DNA of 32,706 bases from contig JAYMSP010001398.1 in NCBI GenBank assembly GCA_036897095.1, positions 1 to 32,706 on the forward strand, given 5' to 3'. A model generated the notes under the pieces. The model was not told the origin of the DNA, did no database searches, and saw nothing but the letters and a program-made list of their open reading frames with translations. The position numbers and the translations under genes are program-made. The first letter of the stretch is position 1. The number at the start of each line of letters is the position of its first letter. This document shows, in pieces, positions 21,612-32,706 of the stretch. Source of the DNA: Plantago elongata (taxonomy: Eukaryota > Streptophyta > Magnoliopsida > Lamiales > Plantaginaceae).

Positions 21612-24600
21612 ATGGCCTCATCTCTGGTTCCACCGGCGGTGCCGTTTCAATTACACATGGAGAATCGCGATAAGCTCGTCAAATCTCTCCGCGATCATCT
21701 ATCTCTCGCCTCTCTTCCTCTCCATGGTTTCGTCTTTCTTCAGGCATCATTTTCTATTCCTCTTCACTTTCTGTTCTAATCTAATCTAATCGTTTACATG
21801 TCGATTTATGTTACTGATTTGATTAATTTGTATGTTTCAGGGTGGTGATGAGCAGACTCGACACTGCACCGATCACATCGAACTGTTCAGGTGCTTAGCA
21901 AACTATTTTCAGTTCCGTAGAGATTCATTGATCGAGTAAATCGTGTAATGTGCAATCGGATTGTTCTAACGCTTCTACAGTTACTTATGAGTGTCAGCCA
22001 CGAGTGGGAAAACTATCACGGTGTTTGGAATTTGGGTTGAGTTTTAGAATTTTGTGTTTGATAGTACTATTTGATTGTGATATTGATAGGGTTTGATATG
22101 GCGTTTATTTTTGAAGTTGATTAAAAAAAAAAAAACTCAAAGAGTAGCATCGTGCATAAACAACAACAAAATTAGCAAAACTAGGCTCAAGTTAAGAGCC
22201 AAAGTGCCAAACACATGGCATGGTTGAGTTCTATTTGCAAGCAGAATATGTTTGTTATCAGAAGTAATACTCTCTCGTGTACTGTTTGTTATCTGTTGGG
22301 TTGTTTGACTGTCTCATTTGTGCTCTTGTGCTGGTTATGGGTCTGGAGCCTTAATTTGGCAAAAATGGGTCTGTATAATATGTGCGCCAATTTAATAACA
22401 ATTTTTTTAGATCATCCAATTGAGTCGACGCCTATTTATGTTTACTAACTTGTTTAATCAGCCTGTTGATCTTGTATGTAGCAGTAAGTGTGTCTACATT
22501 GCTTACCATGACAACAAGAATTAAGTTACCTACAGAAAGCTTTGATTGAGATTCTATAACTAAATTTCTCGGATTTGGTTTTTATTATTTTTTTTCCTTC
22601 CCGATGGCAGACAGGAGAGTTATTTTGCTTACTTGTTTGGAGTGCGGGAGCCAGGGTTCTACGGAGCTGTTGTAAGTAAATTGTGTCTTTTAGTTTGACT
22701 AAATGTAGTACAATGACTCAAGTCTAATGCTACTGTCTTGAATGGTACGCGCATAGTTTTTTGTGCGTGCATGAGTGAAGTACCTATACTTTAGTTCCTC
22801 TTGCTCCTGTACCACAATGAAAAGTTCAGAATGTGTATTAATCTGTCTTATTATGCTACATTCATATTCTAAGATTATATTTTCTGTCAATATGCTTTTG
22901 TTGTCTATATTGCTTCTTCGGGCATGAGAAAAGTCCTGATGAGATTTACCTTATTGCTTTGTTTCTGACCATAGGATATTGCAACCGGGGAATCAATACT
23001 CTTTGCTCCAAGATTACCTTCTGATTATGCTGTTTGGATGGGAGAGATCAAGTCCTTGTCTTACTTCAAGGTGATTTTACATGAAGACTAAAGTTAAAAC
23101 ATTCCAGCAAGACGATACACTGACTTTCATCCGTTGTTTGCAGGAAAGCTACATGGTTAACTTTGCCTATTACACTGATGAAATTTCAAAAGTTCTACAT
23201 CAGCACTACCAAGGACAGGGGAAACCGTTACTTTATCTTCTGCATGGGCTCAATACTGACAGTAACAACTTTTCCAAGCCAGCAGATTTTGAGGTTCTTA
23301 AACCACATAAATTTAATCATCATTTAAAGATTTTATGCTAGCTCTGAGAAAACGCTCAGTGAAATATATCTTCTAGTTTAGAGAGGCATTTCTGTATAAA
23401 TTAAGCATTCCGTGGTCTGATGTTGATTAATTGAGGTCCTTCTGGAGCTAAAAGTTAAAACCTTATGTGCGTTTAACTGTAACGTCGTACTTATTTATTC
23501 CTCTGCCTGTGCAAATACAATGGTTCTTTGGATGTGACACTTCCCTGGAACAAGAGTGAGTGCCGTGTCACTTCTTGGCTCACAGATAAATACTTGGTAG
23601 AAATAATGTATGCTGTGTTACATGGCATTCCCGCTTTGTATCATTTTGGATTTGGATAAAATCACATATTTAATTGGAAAATCTTCTTCTGATGGTATAA
23701 GAACATGTTTTTACATAATATTTGAAAATTGAAATGATTTATGTACATATCTGAATGTTTTTGACTTAGAATTAGATGCTCGTATGCTGTGTCAATATCA
23801 GTGTAGTTATTGTCTTCTAGTTTAGACTTGTTCATACTCGTGGTGCATTCAGGACACATTAAATTGCTTGACTGTGAGAGCATGTACCATAGATTCTTTT
23901 GCATTGTGCAGTGATCTGAATTTATAAAGTATATCTTCATATTTTCTCAATTTTGGCAGGGAATTGACAACTTCAAGACGGATTTGAATGTTTTGCATCC
24001 CATTCTGACTGAATGTCGAGTTGTAAAATCAAAGTTGGAACTTGCTCTCATCCAGTTTGCCAATGATATAAGCTCTGAAGCTCATGTTGAGGTATTCTTT
24101 GTGAAATTTACCACACATATGCATTGGTTGCAGTTCTTGATATGTATCTGCGTTCACTCTGCAATTTGTGTACTTAGATATCACCTTAAAAAATTGGCTT
24201 CCTAAGATATCATCTAATTCCAAAGAAAATGCATGTAACTTCTGAATTTATTTGACAGGACCTCTGCCGTTTTAAGTTTCAATACTCTATTGTGGCCATG
24301 CATTTTGCACCCTGTTAATTATCCGTCAGACTTATTGTTAATTTAGACGGTCCTGAACACTATCCTTTCTCGTATGTCTATATCTTGATTCCTGAGAACA
24401 TCAGAATCCTGCCTCTTTGTTGTGGGTTGCAGACTCCAGTAACTGAATGAGGAGGTCATATTTGTTTTTTTTCCTTCTCATAAGCCCTTTATCCTGTATG
24501 GGTATAACTGTGAGAAAGAATCTGATTTTTATATGCAGTGTAATTGTTCTGGATAAAAGCATTTTGATATTCTTGCATTTGTAAGTACAGCTCTTTACGA

Positions 24601-27600
24601 GCAACAAACAATGGTGTCCTCTTACCTGTTCAAGATGCTGCCTCTGTTCCACAGAAGAACATTTCTCTTGTATGCAAAACTGTTTGTACTGACTGAAGTT
24701 ACCTTGATTTGCTATTTTCTTTTTGAGTAGGTTATGAGGAAAACAAAAGGGGGCATGAAAGAGTATCAAATGGAAAGCATTTTTCTTCACCACACGTACA
24801 TGTATGGTGGCTGTAGACACTGTTCATACACGTGTATATGTGCAACTGGTGATAACAGGTAACTTCTTTCCTTATTTTTTCCATCATAATTGTCTGTATG
24901 TTCCAAACCACAGCGAGATGAAGAATGTGATTTCAAGTGAATCCTTTTACGGGACCACAGAAACACGTCAGTCTGGGTAAGTGTTCCCAGCCGGACTTGA
25001 CAGAGGATAAATATGTCATGATTCAAAGTGTTAAAACATTTTATATAGTTCTTCATTCAAGTCCGACTACTCTGGTGCAGTTACCCTTTACAAGGAATAC
25101 CTCTATCGCATTCCCAGCAGTAAATTCATTTTTCAATTCCACTGCAGGATATTGGTGGTAGGTCTCTAGGTTATCTGTACTTAATTCCATGAAATGAATA
25201 AACTGATTTGTATCTGTGATTGATAGTCTTTGACCGCTGCTTATTTTCAGGTCAAGAAATGACAAGTAATTGTGTTTGACCGCCAAGTTAATAATGTTAT
25301 TGACTATCTATTATATATGGCAACTGGCCGCAGCAATGAGAACACAATGACCTTTTCCATTTTTTCATACTCATAAGATAGTTCATGCTTCATGGATATA
25401 GTTTCGTCATTTTTTCTATTATCAGATTTTGCAAAGAATGATAGTCTACAGCTCATCACAAGCTTTAATGCTTGCACAGTTAGCTGATAGTTCAATTTCT
25501 TATGTAACAGTGCTGTGCTCCACTATGGTCATGCAGCAGCTCCAAATGACAGGGTATGTTAACTAGCATGTGTTTGCTCCAACTGTTCAACAACATTCTG
25601 AATCATCCAGTTAATATTCTTCTGTCGTGTTTCTCACTGACAAGAGAAAAAAGAATTCAATTGAAGCAATAGCTCGTCATTAGATTCACTGATTATTTAG
25701 TTCTAACTTTGCATGCTTTTGTTATTTCCACTAAGTTTTTCATGTGCCTTATGGGGGCGGGCAGAGTCTTAAAGTACTTGATAGTTGATACTATAACTTA
25801 CGTTACAGCTATACCAATAAATCAAGGGAAAGAGATTAGGAGGAATAGGATTTGACTTGAGTTTTTGTACCCCTTGAGCATTATATCATATCATCATGTT
25901 TGTCTTGTTGTCGGTCATGCGTGTCTGACTCACTGCTATGCTAGATAAGGTGAATAAGAAGTTCCAGGTTACGAGTTTAGAGTATACATAAGGTATGAAA
26001 GAGTTGGCAGTGAGCTCGTTAATTCTTCCGGATAATACTGAATTAGGGTTAATTTGGATGCTCCAATGGAAAAAGTTAAATATACAATTAATTGGGCTAG
26101 AATGGATGATTTCTAATGATCTAATTATCTATCTTAAGAAAAAGAGTGATCTTAATTATCTGAGCAGAAATACCAATCTGAAAAGATAATAAAGTGAGGA
26201 AACCCGACAAGGCTACAAAGTCATATAAGGGAATATGTGACATTGAACTTTTGAGTAAACTTCAATTAAGAAAAGAACCCATGAATATTTCATTTTGCTA
26301 TCTTGCAAGATTGTAAATAAATTCTGCTAGGTATTTGTTACAATGAAATAACTTCCAGTTTTTACTTTTGGAATAATGATCCAGTGATTGAGGTTCTGCG
26401 TGAAATTCAGTTACTACCTATAAGACATGAAAGTTCCTTATAAATTACTCGTACAATGAGGATGCTTTTGCTCTCTCAATAAAATTACAGTTTACACCTG
26501 TGTCCGTAGAGTCTTCTGCATTATTTGTGTTGCTTGTTTTTGTTGTAGACATTAGAGGATGGAGATATTGCTTTGCTAGATATGGGAGCTGAATACCATT
26601 TTTATGGTTCAGATATTACGTGCTCTTTCCCGGTAAGTTTGTATTTCTTTTTTATCGCGTGGACTCGTGTAGATTCTATAATCATCATTATATTCTCTCT
26701 AGACATGTGAATTTCTCAGACCTAGACAATCTAAAAGCTACTGAATATGTTAATTTTCCTAAAAGGAAGTCAAGAAATTGTGCTTATCATGTTCACATTT
26801 TCTTTTTCTTCCATGGTAAAGGGAGAGCCCCTCCCTTTTGTGCAATGGGCTCCTCCTTTTCTCGCTCTCTAAACATTTGCCTTAATAGCATAATTACTCA
26901 TGAAATAAGACTCAGTACTGTGGAGCATGAGCTTGGTTCAGTGCATTGTTCTTCGTATTTTATCCAGCTTGGGTGTTGTAAAGAAACAAGTCAAGTAATT
27001 TCCCTCTGTATGTGGCACAGACTGAAGGCTCAAAGTCATGTCCAGCCTCAGAATGTTAAGAAAATTTATCTTATAATGTATGAAATGATATCTGATACTG
27101 ATTCATTCAAAATCCACAGCCGGCTGATCCCTTAAACTGTATCCAGACTTGCTAGAGTTTGTAGTCCTATAAAAGTTCATAAAACAAGTCTATCCTTGTA
27201 TCCAGATAGTATGCAATTGCCTAGTAGTATTGAACTGATATGTATACTTTCCGAGATTCATTTATGTGAAGTACCATACCGTGCATTCTAGTTTCAAAAA
27301 CGGCTTGATGCTTTCTCCTTTCTTAGTTGTTTATTGCTTGGATCGTTATTGGTGGTTCCCTTTTTTTTGTTTCCTTACATCGCTTAGTTGATTATGATAA
27401 ACTGAAACAGGAAAAATCCATCTGTTAAGGTGATTTAGTCCTTTTGTGTGTGCAGAAGCATGTTTTTAACTTCCCCAATTATTTTTGCCAATAACTCCAA
27501 ACATTTGCATGCAGGTCAACGGAAAATTCACAGATGACCAGTCCCTAGTATACAATGTAAGTGCTTCATTTGCATTGTGCATTTATCGATTACTAGTATA

Positions 27601-29178
27601 ATTTAAAAAAGTTCTAACACGTGCACTCGAATACAGTGAAAAAAGTTTTGCAATTCCTAAGATTTTTTTGCTGAAGTATTTTGAATTGTTGAACTTACTA
27701 TAGAAACTCTTCTCCATTGTATGAGTTAGACTACCTAAAATTCCGTTTCCTTGAAAAGTTTAGTTAATTTGGAGTAGTCTGTATTATGATTAACATTATC
27801 TGTTCAACTACTCTCGTTTTCAGGCTGTCCTTCGCGCACATGATGCTGTTATATCCAGTATGCGACCTGGAGTTTGCTGGGTTGATATGCACAAGTAAGA
27901 CTTAAATTTGAATACCATGTGGACCTTTACGACATTCTAAGCTAAATCCTATTTACATCATTGATATTGATGATGCATATTTTCTTGGAAATTGGTTTTT
28001 GATAATGGGCTAAATGCCTTATCCATGGTCTCCAGATTGGCTGAAAACACTATCCTGGAGTCCTTGAAGGTTGGAGGCCTCCTTCATGGGTATATACTAT
28101 ATTCATTTCCTTATGGTTTTTGTTTTCCTTTTTCTTTCTGCATAAAGAGGCACAATAATAATTCCATATTGATCGTATGGCTTTCTGACGTAGTGATGTT
28201 GATGCAATGTCCCATGACCGGCTCGGTGCTGTTTTCATGCCACATGGACTGGGCCACCTGTTGGGAATTGACACCCATGATCCTGGGGGTTACCTGAAGG
28301 TTGCGATGATTTTATCTCCCTTATTTTAAGTCAAAATTGCAGTTAATTTAATTTAACAAATGTTTCAGGGAGCGGAGAGACCCAAAGAACCTGGACTGAA
28401 ATCTTTGCGCACTAGCAGAGAACTCTTGGCAGGAATGGTAAGTCATAGAAACTCAGATGACTAATCTCAAGCTTAAGAATGGCCTCTCCATTTATCTTCA
28501 ATAGGTATCTTAGAATCATCTGTGGTGCGGTTCTGCCCTTGTCTTTATTTCCTCCTTTGCTCTTCAAACCATGAGACGATTGTATTGGTTTCTGGAGGCT
28601 GTGATCACGTGCTTGCTCACCATTCAAGTTGTTAAATTAGGTCCAAATAAAGGCATGAGAAACTCTCACAACCACAACTCATCTCAAGACCTGCATCAGA
28701 TTACGGATAGAACTTGGATTTGCAACTTTTTACTTGCTAAACAAAACATCATCCTGCATACTGATTCTTGATGAACTAACTGCAGGTCATAACTGTGGAG
28801 CCTGGATGTTATTTCATTGACGCCTTGTTGGTTCCTGCAATGAAAAACGAACAAACATCAAAATATTTCAACCACGAGAATATCAGTAGGTTTAGAAGTT
28901 TCGGTGGGGTCCGAATTGAAAGCGATGTGGTACTGTCTCTCTCTTGTGTCTTGTGCATCTGGATGTTTAAATCCCGGCTCTTCTTACACTTGTGCATTAG
29001 CATGCATGAATTAACTTGCTTGTCTTTGGTTTTTCGTGTGTTTCAGTGTGTTACGTCAGATGGTTGTGTGAACATGACCAAGTGTCCACGAGAAATAGGA
29101 GACATCGAGGCTGTAATGGCTGGTGGTCCGTGGCAGATCAAGAAGACTAGTATACCTTCTGTAAATGGAGAAGTTTGA
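21612..29178 (+). CDS. PEPD: Xaa-Pro dipeptidase (prolidase, peptidase M24B)
   Basis: Metallopeptidase that hydrolyses dipeptides with C-terminal proline, probably cytosolic: no signal peptide is visible. Sixteen exons: 21612-21743, 21841-21890, 22611-22671, 22975-23070, 23144-23293, 23960-24091, 24731-24858, 25511-25553, 26549-26632, 27515-27556, 27824-27894, 28036-28089, 28194-28299, 28369-28437, 28786-28929, 29047-29178. The phases close to 498 codons including TGA (497 aa; human PEPD has 493). The N-terminal aminopeptidase-P-like domain is about 1-180 ([58 protein letters not shown]). The pita-bread catalytic domain follows. Metal ligands by motif are Asp275 and Asp286 ([19 protein letters not shown]), His369 ([19 protein letters not shown]), Glu411 ([10 protein letters not shown]) and Glu451 ([10 protein letters not shown]), each one below its human counterpart. 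The start has a good context (gagATGG) after a CT-rich leader. Fourteen introns are GT-AG and intron 1 appears to be GC-AG (CAG|gcatca). Intron 8 (995 nt) is the longest. Appears functional. Confidence 0.96.
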
Positions 29179-29602
29179 TCTTTGGATGGCTTGGGTTGTC
29201 TGGGCAGTGGAAATAATTTGGAATAATTCTCTATTTATTTTCTAGTTTAGAGAAAGAACAGCGTAGACATTATTTATGTTAAACTTCAATAATGTATTTT
29301 AAGCATTGGATGATGGGAAGGAAATGATAATACTCTTTCTTCTCAATGTGCTTTCTATTGATTCATCCCTTGTCGATAAATTGAATTAAGGATACAACTA
29401 TTCATTCAAACGATCATATGATACGTACTTATATCCTAGTGTCCATGATTTGTAATTTTTTACAATCAAATTTGTTATCTTAAATTAATTTTGTTCAGCC
29501 TAGTTCAGTTTAGATCGATACTTTACTTCAGTCCAATTCAATAAATTTCAGTTGAAGAGAACATATCATCATCCTTATTTCTGACTTTAAAATAGATATT
29601 TA
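29179..29602. other. Prolidase 3' flank with a degenerate ttcagttgaa segment
   Basis: The 3' UTR follows the stop codon. No canonical AATAAA is present, but aataat words occur at 29222 and 29289. At about 29497-29565 there is a fragment of the ttcagttcag/tcagttgaagagaac family seen at 5573 and 14232, without clear ends. Confidence 0.45.
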
Positions 29603-29735
29603 GGGGATAATTGGGATAGCATTTAAATGCCTCCATTTGACTCGATGAACAGTGATTTGGCCTAACCCCATTTCAATTCTATTTCAAACACAATTTCACA
29701 AAAATGTACATTCAAATGCCATGTCAATCAGCCCC
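29603..29735. mobile_element. Tourist-like MITE with TTA target duplication
   Basis: A 133-bp element flanked by TTA at 29600-29602 and 29736-29738. The left end ggggataattgggatagcat pairs with the reverse complement of the right end, ggggctgattgacatggcat. The inside shares ctcgatgaacartgatttgg with the MITE at 15121-15279, so both belong to one family. Non-coding. Confidence 0.8.
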
Positions 29736-29772
29736 TTATACTCTCTCCATATTGTTCTCTCCATTCTGTTGG

Positions 29773-29972
29773 ACTTTATACATTAACATTTTAATTCCAC
29801 ATAGATTTAGATATTACTAAAATGAAGTTATTAGCTCCACCACCAATAATTTCAACTTTATATATAAATTATACTTTTACATTAAAAGTATCTTTTTTTT
29901 AATCTTCTATATTTTTTATTAATTATTTTAAACTCTTATATAAAATTACACGTGAACTCTAATGTATAAAGT
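29773..29972. repeat. Imperfect inverted repeat, possible old MITE
   Basis: actttatacatta at 29773-29785 is the exact reverse complement of taatgtataaagt at 29960-29972, about 174 bp apart. The inside is AT-rich. Wider pairing is weak and no target duplication is evident, so an element is only suggested. Confidence 0.4.
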
Positions 29973-30360
29973 TTCGGTGAATGTTGTTAAAACATTTAAC
30001 TGAATCAATCAGGGTATCAGGTGAGAAAAATCTAATTCTAATAAATAATAATGTAAAGGAATGTAATACCCAATTAACTGATCTAACACTACTAAAATAT
30101 GCAATTTTTGTGTATAATTTTTGTTTTTCTTGAATGTAAGGTACCAGTATGGCATTTATATCCGCGTATTACATTACATGTAACTATGTAAGTGTAGGAA
30201 AATCAGTACGAGATTGGGAATTTCATATACGCCTTGTATTTCCAGCTCGACTAACTATGAATCTCACTATACTTTAACACAAAAAATTAGTTCAATTGGA
30301 CATTTTTATTTTGTATTTATATAAGTTGGCACTTTTGTATTATGTAAATACAAAATCATC
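29973..30360. other. Intergenic, no feature recognised
   Basis: AT-rich sequence between the inverted repeat and the LINE remnant. Nothing supported. Confidence 0.4.
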
Positions 30361-30370
30361 GGAAAAGAAA

Positions 30371-30463
30371 CCATGAGCTCTACTCCTGAAAATTCTAGTG
30401 CAACTGTAAAAGACAAGTAATAATGAACGAAAAAAACCATGAGCTCTACTCCGGAAAACTCTC
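30371..30463 (+). repeat. Duplicated start region of the LINE ORF1
   Basis: aaaccatgagctctactcc followed by kgaaaaytct occurs at about 30369 and again at about 30435, 66 bp later. The first copy opens a 15-codon frame (MSSTPENSSATVKDK, stop at 30418-30420). The second opens the longer ORF1 frame. Confidence 0.8.
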
Positions 30464-30817
30464 CTCAACATGTTTTAGACACGGGGCAACCAAACACTAT
30501 AACTCATGACCCTTTACTCAAATTAATACAATCCCAACCTCCACCTAACATCATTAATCAGTTTCTTTCCATCTTCAAGAAGTCTGGAAAACCACATAAA
30601 CAGAGAAAACTCTTGCTAGCTATATGCAACATCTTTGTGCTCAACAAAAAGAGAAAAAAAATCGGGAAAAATGGAAAATATTGTCCAAAAAAGCCAAAAA
30701 AAATGCAGTTTCTCCTTCTGTAAATAGCAATCCACCCTTAAATCTAGTTGTGAATACTCCATCCAAAAATACCTCAGGAAAACTCAAAAATATCTCTTTT
30801 AAAGATGCTCTTACTAT

Positions 30818-30831
30818 CCCCCCCCCCCCCC
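30818..30831. repeat. Fourteen-base C homopolymer
   Basis: Uninterrupted run of 14 C inside the LINE ORF1, exactly where the ORF1 frame changes by one base. It could be a real slippage mutation or a base-calling error. Confidence 0.9.
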
Positions 30832-32354
30832 GCTGGGACCACAAATGAATTTTTTTAGGAAGAACAAGAAATTCAAGTTATGGATATTGGTTCCCCATTC
30901 ATAGAAGATCATCTCTAGCCACCAACTCATTTGGCGGAGGATGAGACACCAATACCATTTACCACAGAAGAGCTTCATAGCCTATATCAACCTTGGAACA
31001 CAAACTCTAATCATCCAGACTATTGGCTATGCCAGATCAATTCTGAACATAGAAAAACACTTACAAGGTCTATGGAAACTCAACAGTCTCTTTCAACCAT
31101 TGAGCTTGGCAACGGGTGCTATATTATAAGAACATCAACTATGGAGGTTTATGCTAAAGCCATTGCAGGAGGGCCATGGTTTCTGTTCAATTACTACTTA
31201 GCAGTACAACTGTGGAAGCCTGATCTTGAACCTTCCACCGATGGTTTCAAGAATATGGCCATTTGGGTTCAACTTCCAGAACTCCCTGTGGAGTACTATG
31301 AGAAAGAAGCACTCTTCAAAATCGGTAGAGGCATTGGAAAACCTATAAAGATTGATTGGCATACATCGCAGGCTAAAAGAGGAAAATATGCACGTTTGTG
31401 TATTGAAATTGATACTTCCAAGCCTTTGATTAAATCATTGCGCATTGGTGCAAGAAAGCAAAGAATTACATATGAGATCAGCTCAGAATTCTGTTATAAA
31501 TGTGGCATTATTGGCCATCTCGGTGTCCATTTCCGAAAAATGAAAACTCCAACAAAACTCCGGTCACTGTTACAATGGCTGGTGATTCACCAGACAAGCA
31601 AACCACACCTGGTAACACAACAGCTACTACTTCTACATACACTGCAACTGGACAAAAACAAAAAGAAAAAGAGAATGCTTGGCACATTGTACAAACCCGG
31701 ACCAGAAATCGTCACACTAGCCCGATTCAAAAGGCCCAGAATGTTAGGGCTGAAACCCAATCAAACAAAACACAACCACAAACTAGCCCAATTGTACAAA
31801 CTGGAACCTCTCCAATAGCAGCACAGTCTCAAATTTTTGAAAACCTTGCACTAGGAATCCAATTAACAAGGAGAAATTAAAATCTAGTTTGGGGAAAATG
31901 CCTACTGAAATTTAGAAAATAGAAGGATACTCTTCATCTCCTTCCAATTTAAAAAACTCTGCAACATTCAACCAAAAAGACTCCAATCATTAGGTCTGCA
32001 ACAAAATCTGGGAAGCAGCAAGAAATAAACACGACATGCCAATCGGAGCTGAATAGGAGACGGCTACTACCTGACAGTGAGCCAGAGAAAAAACAGAGCA
32101 GCATACCAATGGATGAAGAACAAAAATGCAACACACAGAAGAAAACTGGATTTAAAATAAATAAAAAACTCACCACACTTTCAACTTCTTCTTCTCCAAA
32201 CCTCACAAAAACTCACTCCATTCCCATCAAACCTATCTCAAACAAACTGGAGAATCATGGCAAACTGCCAATCGCACCTGCTAAATCAGGTGTCCCGATC
32301 TCCCAGCCAGACACCTATTACCAGTGTGTAATAATCGAAGATAACATAATGTAA

Positions 32355-32706
32355 ATAAAACAAACCGCCTTTTGTAAGACTAATCCGAGGCCTGTGCTTG
32401 CACAGTTTCCTTAAAACAATTACGCCCCCTCACCTATGGTGCTTGGAGGATTCACTGGACGCTTGTTTTCCATGATACAACGGTCGAAACCTAACAAGAG
32501 ATTGAAGGAAGGAGAAGAAAATAGAAGAGAAGAGTTCTGTTGGTGCAACTTCAACAATGAGACCTTTTTATAGGTGAGGAATGTTGGCACTCGTGGGCCA
32601 GCCGCTTGTGCCTATTTCGGTCCGGCATCCGTGTACGCAGGCCGCGCACGCTCGCACCCAAGTTCCACTAGTTTCAGTACAAATCTGGCCAGGATTTGCA
32701 CCCCCC
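32355..32706 (-). other. Promoter- or LTR-like segment, incomplete at window end
   Basis: More GC-rich than everything to its left and unlike the LINE. Read on the minus strand it has a GC-rich upstream part, a TATA box, a pyrimidine-rich leader (cttctcttctattttcttct) and a 17-codon open frame starting MENKRPVNPPSTIGEGA. After that comes a short hairpin word tgtgcaagcaca. This arrangement resembles a U3-R-U5 of an LTR retrotransposon or a gene promoter with 5' UTR. No terminal TG...CA, primer-binding site or family match could be established. Confidence 0.4.
32565..32572 (-). promoter_or_regulatory. TATA box in the terminal segment
   Basis: The minus strand reads cctataaaaaggtctc, a strong plant TATA match, about 30 nt before a CT-rich leader-like stretch. 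It supports a minus-strand transcription start near 32530-32540. Confidence 0.45.

Larger units (their letters stand above)
30371..32354 (+). pseudogene. LINE retrotransposon ORF1 remnant (DUF4283 and damaged zinc knuckle)
   Basis: The reading frame is broken into pieces. MSSTPENSPQ starts at 30439. The frame then shifts in an A-rich tract to QHLCAQQKEKKNREKWKILS and SGKLKNISFKDAL (30624-30845). It shifts again at a 14-C run (30818-30831) into EEQEIQVMDIGSPFIEDHL, followed by a TAG at 30916-30918. From there DUF4283 is open to about 31540: FTTEELHSLYQPW, GNGCYIIRTSTMEVYAKAIA, GGPWFLFNYYLAVQLWKPDL, AIWVQLPELPVEYY, IGRGIGKPIKID, YARLCIEID. A CCHC knuckle (CYKCGIIGH) follows, but its last cysteine is lost where the frame shifts at about 31535. 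The C-terminal part continues in another frame (KNENSNKTPVTVTMAGDSP, NAWHIVQTRTRNR) and finally a third frame ends at 32354. No ORF2 endonuclease or reverse transcriptase follows. ORF1 binds LINE RNA in active elements; this copy is inactive. Confidence 0.85.

Noticed and set aside
21517..21789. 90-codon open frame over prolidase exon 1
   Set aside because: Different frame from the prolidase start at 21612, whose product matches the family through all sixteen exons.
24401..24820. 139-codon open frame on the minus strand
   Set aside because: It lies antisense in prolidase intron 6 and exon 7, has no family resemblance, and is best explained as a chance open frame.
26620..27135. 171-codon open frame on the plus strand
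   Set aside because: It begins in prolidase exon 9 in a shifted frame and runs through intron 9. The true exon ends at 26632 with a good gtaagt donor.
30931..30933. Start codon of the DUF4283 frame at 30931
   Set aside because: The codon is TTG. The frame is open upstream to the TAG at 30916 and beyond, so this is not a real start.

Overview
This is a window of AT-rich plant nuclear DNA, almost certainly from a eudicot. The evidence is spliced genes with GT-AG introns, a plant-specific ethylene-biosynthesis enzyme, Tourist-type MITEs, a Helitron remnant and a plant-type LINE ORF1. The species cannot be named from the sequence.

There are two apparently intact protein-coding genes. (1) Minus strand, 3380 to 1621: a four-exon 1-aminocyclopropane-1-carboxylate synthase (ACS, rate-limiting step of ethylene synthesis). 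It encodes 441 aa with the short C-terminus of type III (ACS7-like) enzymes, and has a TATA box about 157 bp upstream of the ATG. (2) Plus strand, 21612 to 29178: a 16-exon Xaa-Pro dipeptidase (prolidase, M24B family) of 497 aa with all five metal ligands. Its first intron appears to use a GC donor. The reading frame and all exon phases close in both genes. The two genes are about 18 kb apart, and nothing suggests they work in one pathway.

Layout. 1-1360: no gene. 1361-3544: ACS with candidate polyA signal and TATA box. 3545-8250: intergenic DNA with several local duplications (61-bp, 73-bp and 85-bp units, and a 12-bp tandem array) and a Tourist-like MITE at 5573-5731. 8650-10205: about 1.5 kb dominated by a recurring CATAGT-type motif, a diverged 170-bp direct repeat and a 21-bp tandem array. 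11344-12227: an 884-bp element with about 158-bp terminal inverted repeats that carry G-box/ABRE motifs. 15121-15279: a Tourist-like MITE with TAA target duplications. 15361-16007 and 19956-20601: two copies of one dispersed element of about 650 bp that contains tRNA-like A and B boxes. Between these two copies, 17515-17599 is an (AT)n(GT)n microsatellite and 17627-18760 is a Helitron gene remnant whose middle is deleted. 29603-29735: another Tourist-like MITE. 30371-32354: a frameshifted LINE ORF1 (DUF4283 plus damaged zinc knuckle). 32355-32706: a more GC-rich, promoter- or LTR-like segment on the minus strand, cut by the window edge.

I found no CRISPR array, operon, tRNA or rRNA gene, and no convincing new molecular system. 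The unusual material is in the mobile elements: a long-TIR element that carries ABRE sites, a two-copy element with Pol III-like boxes, an internally deleted Helitron, and the GC donor in the prolidase gene.
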